64,000 nt of DNA from the NCBI GenBank assembly GCA_020634855.1, contig JACKAU010000002.1, forward strand, positions 682,001-746,000. Direction: 5' to 3'. The notes beneath the pieces were generated by a model that saw nothing but the letters and a program-made list of their open reading frames with translations, searched no databases and was not told the DNA's origin. This DNA is from Anaerolineales bacterium (GTDB lineage Bacteria > Chloroflexota > Anaerolineae > 4572-78 > J111). Below are positions 56,618 through 64,000 of the stretch, in pieces (within the stretch, counting starts at the first letter, position 1; every line of letters starts with the position of its first letter). A program made the position numbers and the translations under genes.

Positions 56618-57820
56618 TCAAACCGGTTGCAGCGCGTTGCCTCTGACCAACAACGCTTTCATGGCCTCGGCCAGGTGAGCAATACCGGTTTCGATTCTAG
56701 CCTCATCGCAGTTGGAGAAATTGAGCCGCAGCGTGTTGTCGCCGCCATCGCCCACATAAAACGGCCGGCCGGGCACAAAGACCACCTTCAAACGGGCCGC
56801 CTCTTCAAACAATGCCAGCGATGACATCTCCTCCGGCAGCGTCACCCAGATAAACATGCCCCCTTCCGGCCGGATAAACGTGACCTCCTCCGGGAAATGC
56901 TCAACCATCATTTCGACCATTAGATCGCACTGTTTTTTGTAAGCCGCTTTGATGGTGGCCAGATGCGCATCGAGATCATTGTCCTGCAAGAATTGCGCCA
57001 CGATACACTGGGCCAGATAGTTGGAGTGCAGATCGGTCGCCTGTTTGGCAATGATAAATTTGTCCATAAATTCCGGTTTGGCGCAAATCCAGCCCAATCT
57101 TAGGCCGGGCGCGACCACTTTCGAAAATGAACCCAGTAGAATCGTCTGGTCGCCCAAGTAGTTTCTCATCGAGGGCAGTTCGTTACCGGCAAAGCGTAGT
57201 TCGCCGTAGGGGTTATCTTCGACAAAAATGGTGTCGCGCCGGGTCAGCAGGTGGGCAGTAGCGCGGCGCACCGGTTCGCTATAAGTCACCCCGGACGGGT
57301 TTTGAAAATTCGGCACTGCGTAAAACAGTTTGGGATGATGATGGTGCAGAGTGGTTTCAAGGCTATCCAGATCGATGCCGTCATCCAACAGCGGCACCGG
57401 CAAAAACTCCGGCTCGTACATGGCGAAAGCCTGGATCGCGCCGAGGTAGCCGGGCCGCTCGATGATCATCGCGTCGCCCTGGTTCAAAAACACCTTACCG
57501 ATCAGGTCAAGCCCCTGCTGCGAGCCGTTGGTGATGAGAATTTCATCGGCCGATACCGGCACGCCTTTGGCCGCGTAGCGGGCCGCGATAAATTCGCGCA
57601 GCGGGGCATGGCCCTCGGTGGTGCTGTATTGCAACATCTGCCGGCCATGGTCGGCCAGCGCCTTAGCCGTGGCCGCCGCCAGTTCTTCGACCGGAAAAAA
57701 TTGGGGGTTGGGCAAGCCCCCGGCAAACGAGATCACCTCCGGGTCTTGAGTGACTTTCAATATCTCTCGGATGAATGATTTTTGGGTGTTTTGCAATCGA
57801 TTAGCAAATAGATGGGCCAT
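56618..57820 (-). CDS. PLP-dependent class I/II aminotransferase (LysN/MocR-type domain)
   Basis: The 400-residue fold-type I enzyme has the PLP lysine Lys234 in LLGSFSKVVAPGLRLGW, the NFQNPSGVTYS loop, EDNPYGELRF and the opening VISFAGGLPNPQFFP. The last of these is characteristic of the 2-aminoadipate/aromatic aminotransferase branch. No helix-turn-helix domain is attached. The substrate is probably an amino acid with a large or aromatic side chain, or 2-aminoadipate. GGAGG precedes the ATG. Confidence 0.92.
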   Translation of the reverse strand: MAHLFANRLQNTQKSFIREILKVTQDPEVISFAGGLPNPQFFPVEELAAATAKALADHGRQMLQYSTTEGHAPLREFIAARYAAKGVPVSADEILITNGSQQGLDLIGKVFLNQGDAMIIERPGYLGAIQAFAMYEPEFLPVPLLDDGIDLDSLETTLHHHHPKLFYAVPNFQNPSGVTYSEPVRRATAHLLTRRDTIFVEDNPYGELRFAGNELPSMRNYLGDQTILLGSFSKVVAPGLRLGWICAKPEFMDKFIIAKQATDLHSNYLAQCIVAQFLQDNDLDAHLATIKAAYKKQCDLMVEMMVEHFPEEVTFIRPEGGMFIWVTLPEEMSSLALFEEAARLKVVFVPGRPFYVGDGGDNTLRLNFSNCDEARIETGIAHLAEAMKALLVRGNALQPV

Positions 57821-58120
57821 TGTGTTACCTCCGCCGGTAAATAGCCTTTAGTATATCCCACCTGAGAATGATTGAACAGAACCAATAGCCCATCGTTTGA
57901 TCAGGCCAATCGTCAACTCAATGGAAACATATCTCCATACGTTTAAAGTTGGCTTACTGCGGTCAAAATCCGCTTAGTATATCCTAACCCCATTAAGCCA
58001 CATGGCGTACTCGAAAATAACCGTCTTTAAGCCTACCCCAAATCAGCATAGAAGCGGATCACAAGAAAGCCGGATTTTGCTATACTGTTTACATATTAAT
58101 CGAGAGCGAGGTATTGAACA
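57821..58120. other. Intergenic region with two TTAGTATATCCYA words
   Basis: Between the divergent aminotransferase and secreted-peptide genes the word TTAGTATATCC(C/T)A occurs at 57848-57860 and 57974-57986. On the minus strand each gives a TATACT box facing the aminotransferase gene, but no good -35 box fits. No gene is visible. Confidence 0.45.
58058..58086 (+). promoter_or_regulatory. Promoter of the 77-residue secreted protein
   Basis: ATCACA (58058-58063), a 17-bp spacer and TATACT (58081-58086), with a TGC just before the -10 box (extended -10). The predicted leader is about 28 nt. Confidence 0.6.
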
Positions 58121-58354
58121 ATGGCCCGATTCAAATCAATTCTAACCAACAGCTTGCTAACACTCACCCTTTGTCTTACAATTGTAGCTATGGCCGTGGT
58201 GCTGAGCGACATGCAGCCGGTTCAAGCTGACGAATCGGATGAGGTGGCTGTTGTGACTGTAACTGACACCAATGAATATCTGCCTTTAACCGATGCACCA
58301 CTTCAACGCGATATTTCCGGTCAACGCTTTGCGCCCCTAATTGGCGCCCCATAG
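58121..58354 (+). CDS. Small secreted protein of unknown function
   Basis: The 77-residue product has a basic N-terminus, a hydrophobic core (about 10-28) and a likely signal-peptidase site after VQA (residue 36). This leaves a mature peptide of about 41 residues with an acidic start (DESDE) and the end LPLTDAP...RFAPLIGAP. No lipobox, cysteine or known family is visible. It has a GAGG ribosome-binding site, an extended -10 promoter and its own terminator, which supports a real gene. Confidence 0.68.
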   Translation: MARFKSILTNSLLTLTLCLTIVAMAVVLSDMQPVQADESDEVAVVTVTDTNEYLPLTDAPLQRDISGQRFAPLIGAP

Positions 58355-58378
58355 ACTCATCTTAACACTATCGATCGC

Positions 58379-58416
58379 AAACGGCCAACTAAGTAAGTTG
58401 GCCGTTTTTGTTTTGG
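58379..58416 (+). terminator. Intrinsic terminator after the secreted-peptide gene
   Basis: AAACGGCCAACT / AGTTGGCCGTTT with a 4-nt loop is followed by a T-rich tail (TTGTTTT). It lies 25 bp after the stop codon and just before the MenH-like gene. Confidence 0.88.
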
Positions 58417-58425
58417 AGCAACCCC

Positions 58426-59223
58426 ATGGCATTACCCATCTGGCCTTACCAAACTATCGGCGACTCGTACCGACCCGCCCTTATTTTTCTGCACGGGTTT
58501 ATGGGAGCCGGCTCCGATTGGTCGTCCATTGCCAAAACTCTCGCCGATCAGTTCTATTGCATCCTGCCCGACTTGCCGGGACATGGCTGGAACACGGATT
58601 TTCCCTTAACTCATCCCCTTGATTTTGCTACGGTCGCCGACGGTCTGCAACAACTCATCGACCGGCTTGGCCTAGCCCAAGTCCATCTGGCGGGTTACTC
58701 GCTGGGCGGGCGCATAGCCCTCTATACAGCCATCTGTTTTCCTCAACTCATTACCACCCTGGTTATTGAGAGTGCTAATCCCGGCCTTGAGGCTGAACCG
58801 GCCCGCCTTTCGCGCGCCGCGTTGGATGATCAACGGGCCGAGCAAATCATGGCCGACGGTATGGATGCGTTTGTCGAGCAGTGGTACCAACTAGAGCTGT
58901 TTCGGTCGCTGCAAACTCAGCCTGAACTGCTTGACGCGATAAAAGTCCGTCGCAAAAAAAATGATCCACGTTGGGCGGCTAAAATCATCCGCGAGCTTAG
59001 CCCAGGTCGCCAGCCATCGTTGTGGGATCGTCTGGATAGCCTGCCCATGCCCACGCTGCTGCTGGCCGGTGCGCTCGATCCGACGTACACGACGATGGTC
59101 ACTCAAATGGGACAGAAAATCGCCCAGGCGACTATTGAAATCGTACCCGATGCCGGCCATAATATTCATTTAGAACAACCGGAAACATTCAGCCGGATCA
59201 TGAGATCGTTTCTTCACAGGTAA
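58426..59223 (+). CDS. MenH-like alpha/beta hydrolase (SHCHC synthase family)
   Basis: From the ATG at 58426 (GGAG seven bases upstream) the protein has 265 residues. The SHCHC-synthase features are FLHGFMGAGSDW, LPDLPGHGWN and the elbow AGYSLGGRIALY (Ser92). Asp218 in LAGALDPTY and His245 in PDAGHNIHLEQPE complete the triad. It is typically the menaquinone-pathway step that removes pyruvate from SEPHCHC. No other men gene lies in the window, so another hydrolase role is possible. It starts a plus-strand run with the DDAH-like gene 6 bp downstream. Confidence 0.84.
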   Translation: MALPIWPYQTIGDSYRPALIFLHGFMGAGSDWSSIAKTLADQFYCILPDLPGHGWNTDFPLTHPLDFATVADGLQQLIDRLGLAQVHLAGYSLGGRIALYTAICFPQLITTLVIESANPGLEAEPARLSRAALDDQRAEQIMADGMDAFVEQWYQLELFRSLQTQPELLDAIKVRRKKNDPRWAAKIIRELSPGRQPSLWDRLDSLPMPTLLLAGALDPTYTTMVTQMGQKIAQATIEIVPDAGHNIHLEQPETFSRIMRSFLHR

Positions 59224-59229
59224 TATTTT

Positions 59230-60015
59230 ATGCTCACCGCTCTAATTCATCGACCTTCTCCCGCCTTGAATCAATGCGAACTTACCTTTTTATCCAGCCA
59301 ACCCATCGATATCGATCAAGCCAACCGCCAACACGCCGCTTACTGCGACCTGCTGCGACAATGCGGCGTCGAGGTGATCACCCTGGACAAAAATCTCGCT
59401 CTGCCTGACAGCGTTTTTGTCGAGGATACGGCTCTGGTGTTGGATGAAATCGCCATTATGACTTCGATGGGCGCGGCCTCGCGCCGGGCCGAAACCGCCG
59501 TCATCGAAACCGAACTGGCTCAGTTTAGACCAATCGCTCGTCTCAGCTTGCCGGCTCAGATGGAAGGCGGCGATATCCTGCGCGTCGGCCAAAGGTTGTA
59601 CGTGGGCCTATCGACGCGAACCAACACCGCCGGGATGAACGCTCTGGCCGAGATTGTAGCGCCATATGGGTATGAGGTTATCGGCGTCAGCGTCACCGGC
59701 TGCTTACACCTCAAAACCGGCTGTACCGCCCTAGACGACCGGACGATTTTGCTCAACCCTGATTGGATCGATTCCGCCCCGTTCGCCGAGTTTGAGCAGC
59801 TTCCCGTTCCAGAGGCCGAACCCTTCGCGGCCAATATCCTGCGTATCGGCCAAGTGATCTGTATGCATGCCGGTTTCACTCAAACCCGGACACTGATCGA
59901 GCAGCGGGGCTACCGGCTTGAGGTCGTCGATATTTCTGAATTCTTAAAAGCAGAGGCCGGGCTAACGTGCATGAGCTTAATCTTCAACACCTCAGTTCGG
60001 GAATTACCGAAATAG
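59230..60015 (+). CDS. Dimethylarginine dimethylaminohydrolase/amidinotransferase family hydrolase
   Basis: The 261-residue penta-alpha/beta-propeller enzyme begins MLTALIHRPSPALNQCELT. It has SVFVEDTALV (Glu65/Asp66), QMEGGDILRVG, the catalytic His160 in GCLHLKTGCTAL and the nucleophile Cys247 in AGLTCMSLIF. DDAH enzymes hydrolyse Nω-methylated arginines to citrulline and methylamines. The fit with DDAH is good; arginine deiminase-like activity is possible. It follows the MenH-like gene by 6 bp. Confidence 0.88.
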   Translation: MLTALIHRPSPALNQCELTFLSSQPIDIDQANRQHAAYCDLLRQCGVEVITLDKNLALPDSVFVEDTALVLDEIAIMTSMGAASRRAETAVIETELAQFRPIARLSLPAQMEGGDILRVGQRLYVGLSTRTNTAGMNALAEIVAPYGYEVIGVSVTGCLHLKTGCTALDDRTILLNPDWIDSAPFAEFEQLPVPEAEPFAANILRIGQVICMHAGFTQTRTLIEQRGYRLEVVDISEFLKAEAGLTCMSLIFNTSVRELPK

Positions 60016-60086
60016 ACAGAATTAACAGGATTTGAAAGATTAAAAATGAGTAAGAATCCTCTAAATCTTGTAAATCCTATCTAATT
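60011..60086. repeat. AACAGGATTT / AAATCCTGT-type inverted repeat
   Basis: AGACAGAATTAACAGGATTT (from 60014) on the left is mirrored imperfectly by AATCTTGTAAATCCTATCT on the right (60065-60083). This is again a word type seen in many genomes. It overlaps the end of the DDAH gene by a few bases. Confidence 0.72.
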
Positions 60087-60144
60087 CTCGAACTCAGGTT
60101 TCAAGCGCTAACGTGGTCAGCAGAGACAAAATAAGGAGACAACG

Positions 60145-61344
60145 GTGACCGTAACCAAACCAACCCTGGTTCAAGCCCTATCGGAAGATCTTATTGTGGA
60201 ATTAACCAGCCGGTTGGTCGCCATTCCTACGCCGAACCCACCGGGCCAAGAAAAAGCCTGTGCCGACTTTATCATAGACACCTTGCAGCATTGGGGCGTC
60301 GAGGTAGAACGCGTACTCGAACCTGATCCGGAGCGGCCTCAGGTGGTGGCCTGGCAGCGCGGCGACGGCAACGGACCAACAGTGATTATCAACGCTCACA
60401 TGGATACCGTCGGCGCAGGGCGGCGGGAGGATTGGCGCTTGCCGCCTTTCCAAGTCACGCGGCAAGGCAGTCGGCTGTACGGGCGGGGTGCGTGCGATAT
60501 GAAAGGGTCTCTGGCGATCAACATGGCGATTATGAAAATATTGCGGGAAGCAGAAATCTCGTTCCCAGGGACGCTCATGTTTCAAGCCGTCATGGGCGAG
60601 GAGATGGACGAACCGGGCACACGCACCTTACTGCAAAAAGGCTACACCGGCGACTACGCCATCGTGCTGGAGCCAACCGATTTGCGCATCGGCCCGGCCA
60701 GTCGCGGCGTGTGCTGGTACAAAATCACCCTGACCGGCCCCGCCGTTCACTGCGGGCTGGCCGCCCCTGACGCGCCCGATGTGATGGCGCACTTTGCAAC
60801 GATAGCCACCGCCTTGACCGAGTACCACCGGCGCATCTCGGCTCAAACCCACCCCCTAGCGCCCAGCCCCAGTTGCCGCATCACCGATATCCAGGCCGGA
60901 GAAGCCCATAACAGCACCGTTGGTCGCTGCGAATTTGTCATCGATCGGCGCATGCTGCCGGGTGAAACGCCAGAGCAGATCGCCGCCGAACTGCAAGAAA
61001 TACTAGCCCGGCACAGTCACCCCGCAATCGAGACCCACCTCGCCTTCATCGAGTGGAACGAGCCGGTCGAAACGCCACTCGATTCACCGCTGATCGACGC
61101 CTTAAGGCACAACATCAAGACCGTCGGCGGGCGCGAGCCGGAGATCTGGGGGCCGCCCTACGGCAGCGACGTTCGCAACTTTATCTATGATGCCGGTATC
61201 CCCACCGTTAATTTTGGCGCCGGCGATTACCGCGTTTGCCACCAGCCCAACGAATTCGTCGAGGTGGACGATTTAATGACCTGCGCCCGGATTGTGTTGG
61301 GGACGGTGATTGATTTGCTGCAATCAAACTTGGATTTTGGTTAA
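60145..61344 (+). CDS. M20-family peptidase/deacylase (ArgE/DapE-like)
   Basis: From a GTG at 60145 (AAGGAG upstream) the enzyme has 399 residues. The two-zinc site is complete: His85 and Asp87 in INAHMDTVG, Asp118 in GACDMKGS, Glu152/153 in GEEMDEPG, Glu176 in VLEPTD and the C-terminal His in RVCHQPNE. The dimerisation domain lies in the middle. Substrates in the family are N-acetylated amino acids, succinyl-diaminopimelate or dipeptides; it cannot be fixed here. It follows the DDAH gene after about 130 bp. Confidence 0.92.
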   Translation: MTVTKPTLVQALSEDLIVELTSRLVAIPTPNPPGQEKACADFIIDTLQHWGVEVERVLEPDPERPQVVAWQRGDGNGPTVIINAHMDTVGAGRREDWRLPPFQVTRQGSRLYGRGACDMKGSLAINMAIMKILREAEISFPGTLMFQAVMGEEMDEPGTRTLLQKGYTGDYAIVLEPTDLRIGPASRGVCWYKITLTGPAVHCGLAAPDAPDVMAHFATIATALTEYHRRISAQTHPLAPSPSCRITDIQAGEAHNSTVGRCEFVIDRRMLPGETPEQIAAELQEILARHSHPAIETHLAFIEWNEPVETPLDSPLIDALRHNIKTVGGREPEIWGPPYGSDVRNFIYDAGIPTVNFGAGDYRVCHQPNEFVEVDDLMTCARIVLGTVIDLLQSNLDFG

Positions 61345-61406
61345 GTTTTACAACTGACCGGACCCATTCACCTTATTTGCCAGAGCCGCAGGGTGTTTCT
61401 ACGGAT

Positions 61407-61436
61407 TTTCTCAGGTTTGTCTCAGCTTTGTCTCAG
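61407..61436 (+). promoter_or_regulatory. Three 11-bp-spaced CTCAG direct repeats
   Basis: CTCAG occurs at 61410, 61421 and 61432, each within TTT(G)TCTCAG and exactly 11 bp apart. A further TTGTCTCA follows at 61452, with a TATAAA about 34 bp after the last repeat. Eleven-base direct repeats are typical of OmpR/PhoB-type response-regulator sites. The remaining intergenic sequence up to 61608 shows nothing else. Confidence 0.5.
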
Positions 61437-61608
61437 AAAAGCGTGTTAAAGTTGTCTCAACCGTGAGTTTATAAATCAAGATTAATTCTGTCAGACCAGA
61501 TGACCGGCATTTTATCGCTGTAATTACAATGTAGTACGCCGTGCGATGGCCTCTTTGGCTAAAAGTGCCGGTCGCCTGAATTGCTACATCTGTGCCTCCG
61601 AGTAAAAC

Positions 61609-62448
61609 ATGAGCGAATTACCTGCCTCACAATCAGGCCGATGGCGGCAAGGCGTGCAGCGCGTTCGCCCGCACCTGCGGAGTGCCGTCTTGTTTGCGGC
61701 GGGTCTACTGGCGGCGTTTGGGGCGATCTTACTTTACAGTGTCATCTTTCCCCCACCAACGCCGCTAACTACCCATGATGTCGATGACTCGATTGCCCAA
61801 GCGTTTGCCTCGGCTACACCGCCGCCGGCCTATTCGGCCAGCGTTTACCAGATCATTCTACCCTCCCTCGTTTTGATTCAGGTGGAAGTCCCTGACGACG
61901 AAGGTGAGACTAAACCGGGACTGGGCAGTGGCGTCGTTATCGATGATAGTGGCCACATTCTGACCAGTTTACACGTCGTTAACGACGCTTCCGAAATTCA
62001 AGTCACCTTTGCCGACGGCACCGAATCCGACGCTCAAGTCGCCATCGAACAGCCGGAAAACGACATCGCTGTCTTGACCGCCGCTCAACTGCCGGAACTG
62101 GTGGCGCCGGCCACGTTGGGTAATCCCAATGCTATGCACATCGGCGACGAGGCGTTCGTCGTCGGCCATCCGCTGGGCTTATATGGCTCGATGAGCGCGG
62201 GCGTCATCTCCGGCTTTAATCGCTCGTTCAAACCACCGGACAGCGATCTACGCTTGCACGACTTAATCCAAATCGATGCCGCCGTCAATCCCGGCAATTC
62301 CGGCGGCCCCTTGCTCAACCGGCAAGGCCACGTCATCGGCATCGTCACCGCGCTGGCCAATCCCACCGAAGACGATGTTTTTATCGGTATCGGCTTTGCC
62401 GTGCCTATCACCCTGGCCGGCCGGGCTGCCGGTGCGCCGCCGTATTAG
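61609..62448 (+). CDS. Membrane-anchored HtrA-like serine protease without PDZ domain
   Basis: A cytoplasmic N-terminus of about 25 residues precedes one membrane helix (about 26-47), a linker and a trypsin-like domain (about 75-270). The triad is His122 (LTSLHVVND), Asp152 (ENDIAVL) and Ser231 (NPGNSGGPLL). No PDZ domain follows: the 279-residue protein ends at the protease domain. Such proteases degrade or sense misfolded proteins outside the membrane. It ends 11 bp before the MoxR gene. Confidence 0.9.
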   Translation: MSELPASQSGRWRQGVQRVRPHLRSAVLFAAGLLAAFGAILLYSVIFPPPTPLTTHDVDDSIAQAFASATPPPAYSASVYQIILPSLVLIQVEVPDDEGETKPGLGSGVVIDDSGHILTSLHVVNDASEIQVTFADGTESDAQVAIEQPENDIAVLTAAQLPELVAPATLGNPNAMHIGDEAFVVGHPLGLYGSMSAGVISGFNRSFKPPDSDLRLHDLIQIDAAVNPGNSGGPLLNRQGHVIGIVTALANPTEDDVFIGIGFAVPITLAGRAAGAPPY

Positions 62449-62459
62449 AAGGAGAACCA

Positions 62460-63470
62460 ATGGAACAATTCAAAAAACCCGAAGATAGACAGCCTATGGA
62501 ACGAGTCCTGTATGAAGTCAAAAAGATCATTGTGGGACAAGACAACCTGCTGGAACGTTTGGTTGTAGCGCTGCTGGCTCGTGGGCATATCCTGGTTGAG
62601 GGTGTACCGGGCCTGGCCAAGACGATGGCCATCAAAACCCTGGCCGAAGCGATTGGCGGCGAGTTCAAACGCATCCAATTTACGCCTGACCTGGTGCCGG
62701 CCGATCTGGTCGGGACGCGTATCTACAACCAAAAAACGGGCGAATTCAATACTTCGCTCGGTCCGGTCTTCACCAATCTGCTGCTGGCCGATGAGATCAA
62801 CCGCGCCCCGGCCAAAGTGCAAAGCGCGCTGCTCGAAGTGATGCAAGAGCGGCAGGTCACCATTGGCGTTGACACCTATAAAGTTCCCAATCCATTCCTG
62901 GTGTTGGCCACGCAGAATCCCATCGAGGCCGAAGGCACGTACGCCTTACCGGAAGCTCAAGTGGACCGCTTTATGCTCAAAGTGCTGGTCGGCTACCCCA
63001 GCGCGACCGAAGAATTTGTCATCGTCGAGCGCATGACCGGCCTGCTGCAAGCGGTGCAGCGGGTGCTCACCACCGACCAACTGTTGGAATTGCAACAACA
63101 GGCTGCCAAAGTCTACGTCGATCCGGCGCTGATCGAATACGCGGTGCGGATGGTCACCGCCACCCGGCAGCCCCAGGAAGTTGGCCTGAAAGATGTGGGG
63201 GCTTATATCATGTTCGGAGCCAGCCCACGGGCGTCGATTAATCTTATCCTGGCAGCGCGAGCGCTGGCCTTTCTGCGGGGACGGCCCTACGCGCTACCGC
63301 CGGATGTGCGAGACATCGCGCTCGATGTGATGCGCCACCGCCTGGTGCTGTCGTATGAGGCGCTTTCAGACAATGTCAGCAGCGATGAGGTATTGAATAG
63401 GATCTTAAACCGGATCTCAATGCCGGAGGTGCCCTTACATGAGCACGCTAACACCCGCTTCCACACCTGA
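62460..63470 (+). CDS. MoxR-family AAA+ ATPase
   Basis: The 336-residue ATPase has Walker A GVPGLAKT (48-55), Walker B LLLADEINRAPAKVQSALLEVMQERQ (Asp111, Glu112), the sensor region FLVLATQNPIEAEGTYALPEAQ and a C-terminal lid domain. MoxR ATPases act as chaperones or metal/complex assembly factors with DUF58/VWA partner proteins, which fits the gene that follows. AAGGAG precedes the ATG, and the gene starts 11 bp after the protease. Confidence 0.95.
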   Translation: MEQFKKPEDRQPMERVLYEVKKIIVGQDNLLERLVVALLARGHILVEGVPGLAKTMAIKTLAEAIGGEFKRIQFTPDLVPADLVGTRIYNQKTGEFNTSLGPVFTNLLLADEINRAPAKVQSALLEVMQERQVTIGVDTYKVPNPFLVLATQNPIEAEGTYALPEAQVDRFMLKVLVGYPSATEEFVIVERMTGLLQAVQRVLTTDQLLELQQQAAKVYVDPALIEYAVRMVTATRQPQEVGLKDVGAYIMFGASPRASINLILAARALAFLRGRPYALPPDVRDIALDVMRHRLVLSYEALSDNVSSDEVLNRILNRISMPEVPLHEHANTRFHT

Positions 63471-64000
63471 GCGCATCCTGCTGCGGCTCGATTGGGAAGT
63501 GATTCGCCGGCTGGATGGGCTGCTGCAAGGGGATTATCGCAGCCTGTTTTACGGTTACGGCGTCGATTTTGCCGACCTGCGGGAATACCAACCCGGCGAT
63601 GATATTCGCTACATCGATTGGAATGTCACCGCCCGGATGGACAGCCCCTACGTGCGCCAGTATGCCGAAGATCGCGAAATCACGGCCTGGTTCTTACTCG
63701 ACCTGAGTCCTTCGATGGACTTTGGCACCGTACCCAGCCAAAGCCTAAAGCGAACGGTGCTGATCGATTTCGTGACCATTCTGGCCCGATTGCTCACCCG
63801 CCACGGCAACCGCGTTGGCGCGATTTTCTACGGCAGCCGCATCGAGCGCACCATTCCGCCACGCGGCGGACGCCTACAGGTGCTGCGCATCATCAACGAT
63901 CTGCTCAAGCAGCCCCATTTAACCCAAACCCCGGTCACCAATCTCAGTTCGCTGCTGCATGGCGGGCTGCATACCGTTAAAAAACGCTCGCTGATTTTCA
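63439..64000 (+). CDS. DUF58 protein, N-terminal part
   Basis: The frame from the ATG at 63439 overlaps the end of the MoxR gene by 32 bp and runs past the window edge. GGAGG lies nine bases upstream. The visible 187 codons contain GLLQGDYRSLFYGYGVDFADLREYQPGDDIRYIDWNVTARM, the DUF58 signature, and LLDLSPSMDF, the MIDAS-like start of a VWA-type domain. DUF58 proteins are the usual partner of MoxR ATPases. Confidence 0.93.
   Translation, partial: MSTLTPASTPERILLRLDWEVIRRLDGLLQGDYRSLFYGYGVDFADLREYQPGDDIRYIDWNVTARMDSPYVRQYAEDREITAWFLLDLSPSMDFGTVPSQSLKRTVLIDFVTILARLLTRHGNRVGAIFYGSRIERTIPPRGGRLQVLRIINDLLKQPHLTQTPVTNLSSLLHGGLHTVKKRSLIF

Noticed and set aside
57848..57986. Paired TTAGTATATCCYA words as promoters of the aminotransferase gene
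   Set aside because: The TATACT boxes face the right way, but no acceptable -35 box at 16-18 bp could be found for either.

Overview
The window looks like a piece of a Chloroflexota chromosome, probably Anaerolineae-like. This is inferred from gene content and protein style, not from a search. Pointers are: a Gram-positive-type insertion in ribosomal protein S12; zinc-containing forms of S4, S14, L24 and L36; a decaprenyl-phosphate phosphoribosyltransferase-like UbiA protein; large GT-C-type membrane proteins with repeated extracytoplasmic beta modules; and an F420-type luciferase-like oxidoreductase. Short tandem repeats and extragenic palindromes are abundant.

Layout. (1) 1-3.7 kb: start of a PfkB sugar kinase (cut by the window edge), an orphan GAF histidine kinase, tlyA, and a UbiA-family prenyltransferase that converges on the ribosomal operon at a shared hairpin terminator. 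(2) 3.8-29 kb, minus strand: one long translation superoperon, in transcription order rpoB | rpsL rpsG fusA tuf rpsJ rplC rplD rplW rplB rpsS rplV rpsC rplP rpmC rpsQ rplN rplX rplE rpsN rpsH rplF rplR rpsE rpmD rplO secY rpmJ rpsM rpsK rpsD rpoA rplQ truA rplM rpsI. rpoC is absent between rpoB and rpsL, and adk, map and infA are absent between secY and rpmJ. Good sigma-70-type promoters lie before rpoB, rpsL and tuf. (3) 29-33.2 kb, minus: an overlapping hydantoinase/oxoprolinase pair (HyuB, HyuA) and a stand-alone glycogen-binding-type (CBM48) protein. (4) 33.7-44.6 kb, plus: an unrecognised 629-residue protein with two C-terminal membrane helices, then three large envelope membrane proteins (GT39-like, DUF2079, DUF2723). 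The DUF2723 gene is broken by a frameshift inside a short octamer repeat.

(5) 44.9-53.9 kb, plus: a thioredoxin-TPR protein, an alpha/beta hydrolase, a GNAT protein overlapping a maleylacetate-reductase-like enzyme, a VOC protein, a ThDP enzyme and a MetE-like zinc methyltransferase. Several different palindromic or tandem repeats fill the gaps between these genes. They include two inverted copies of a MITE-like element of about 182 bp. (6) 54-57.8 kb, minus: an LLM-family oxidoreductase, tag, a BamE-like small membrane protein and a PLP aminotransferase. (7) 58.1-64 kb, plus: a tiny secreted protein with its own promoter and terminator, a MenH-like hydrolase, a DDAH-like hydrolase, an M20 peptidase, a membrane-anchored HtrA-like protease, a MoxR ATPase and the start of a DUF58 protein. 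The last two form the usual MoxR/DUF58 pair.

The most notable structure outside the genes is a family of 7-, 8- and 9-bp degenerate tandem repeats placed in frame in genes for envelope proteins. At one site the repeat coincides with a frameshift that a gain of one unit would repair, which suggests phase variation. No tRNA, rRNA, CRISPR array, transposase or prophage gene was seen.
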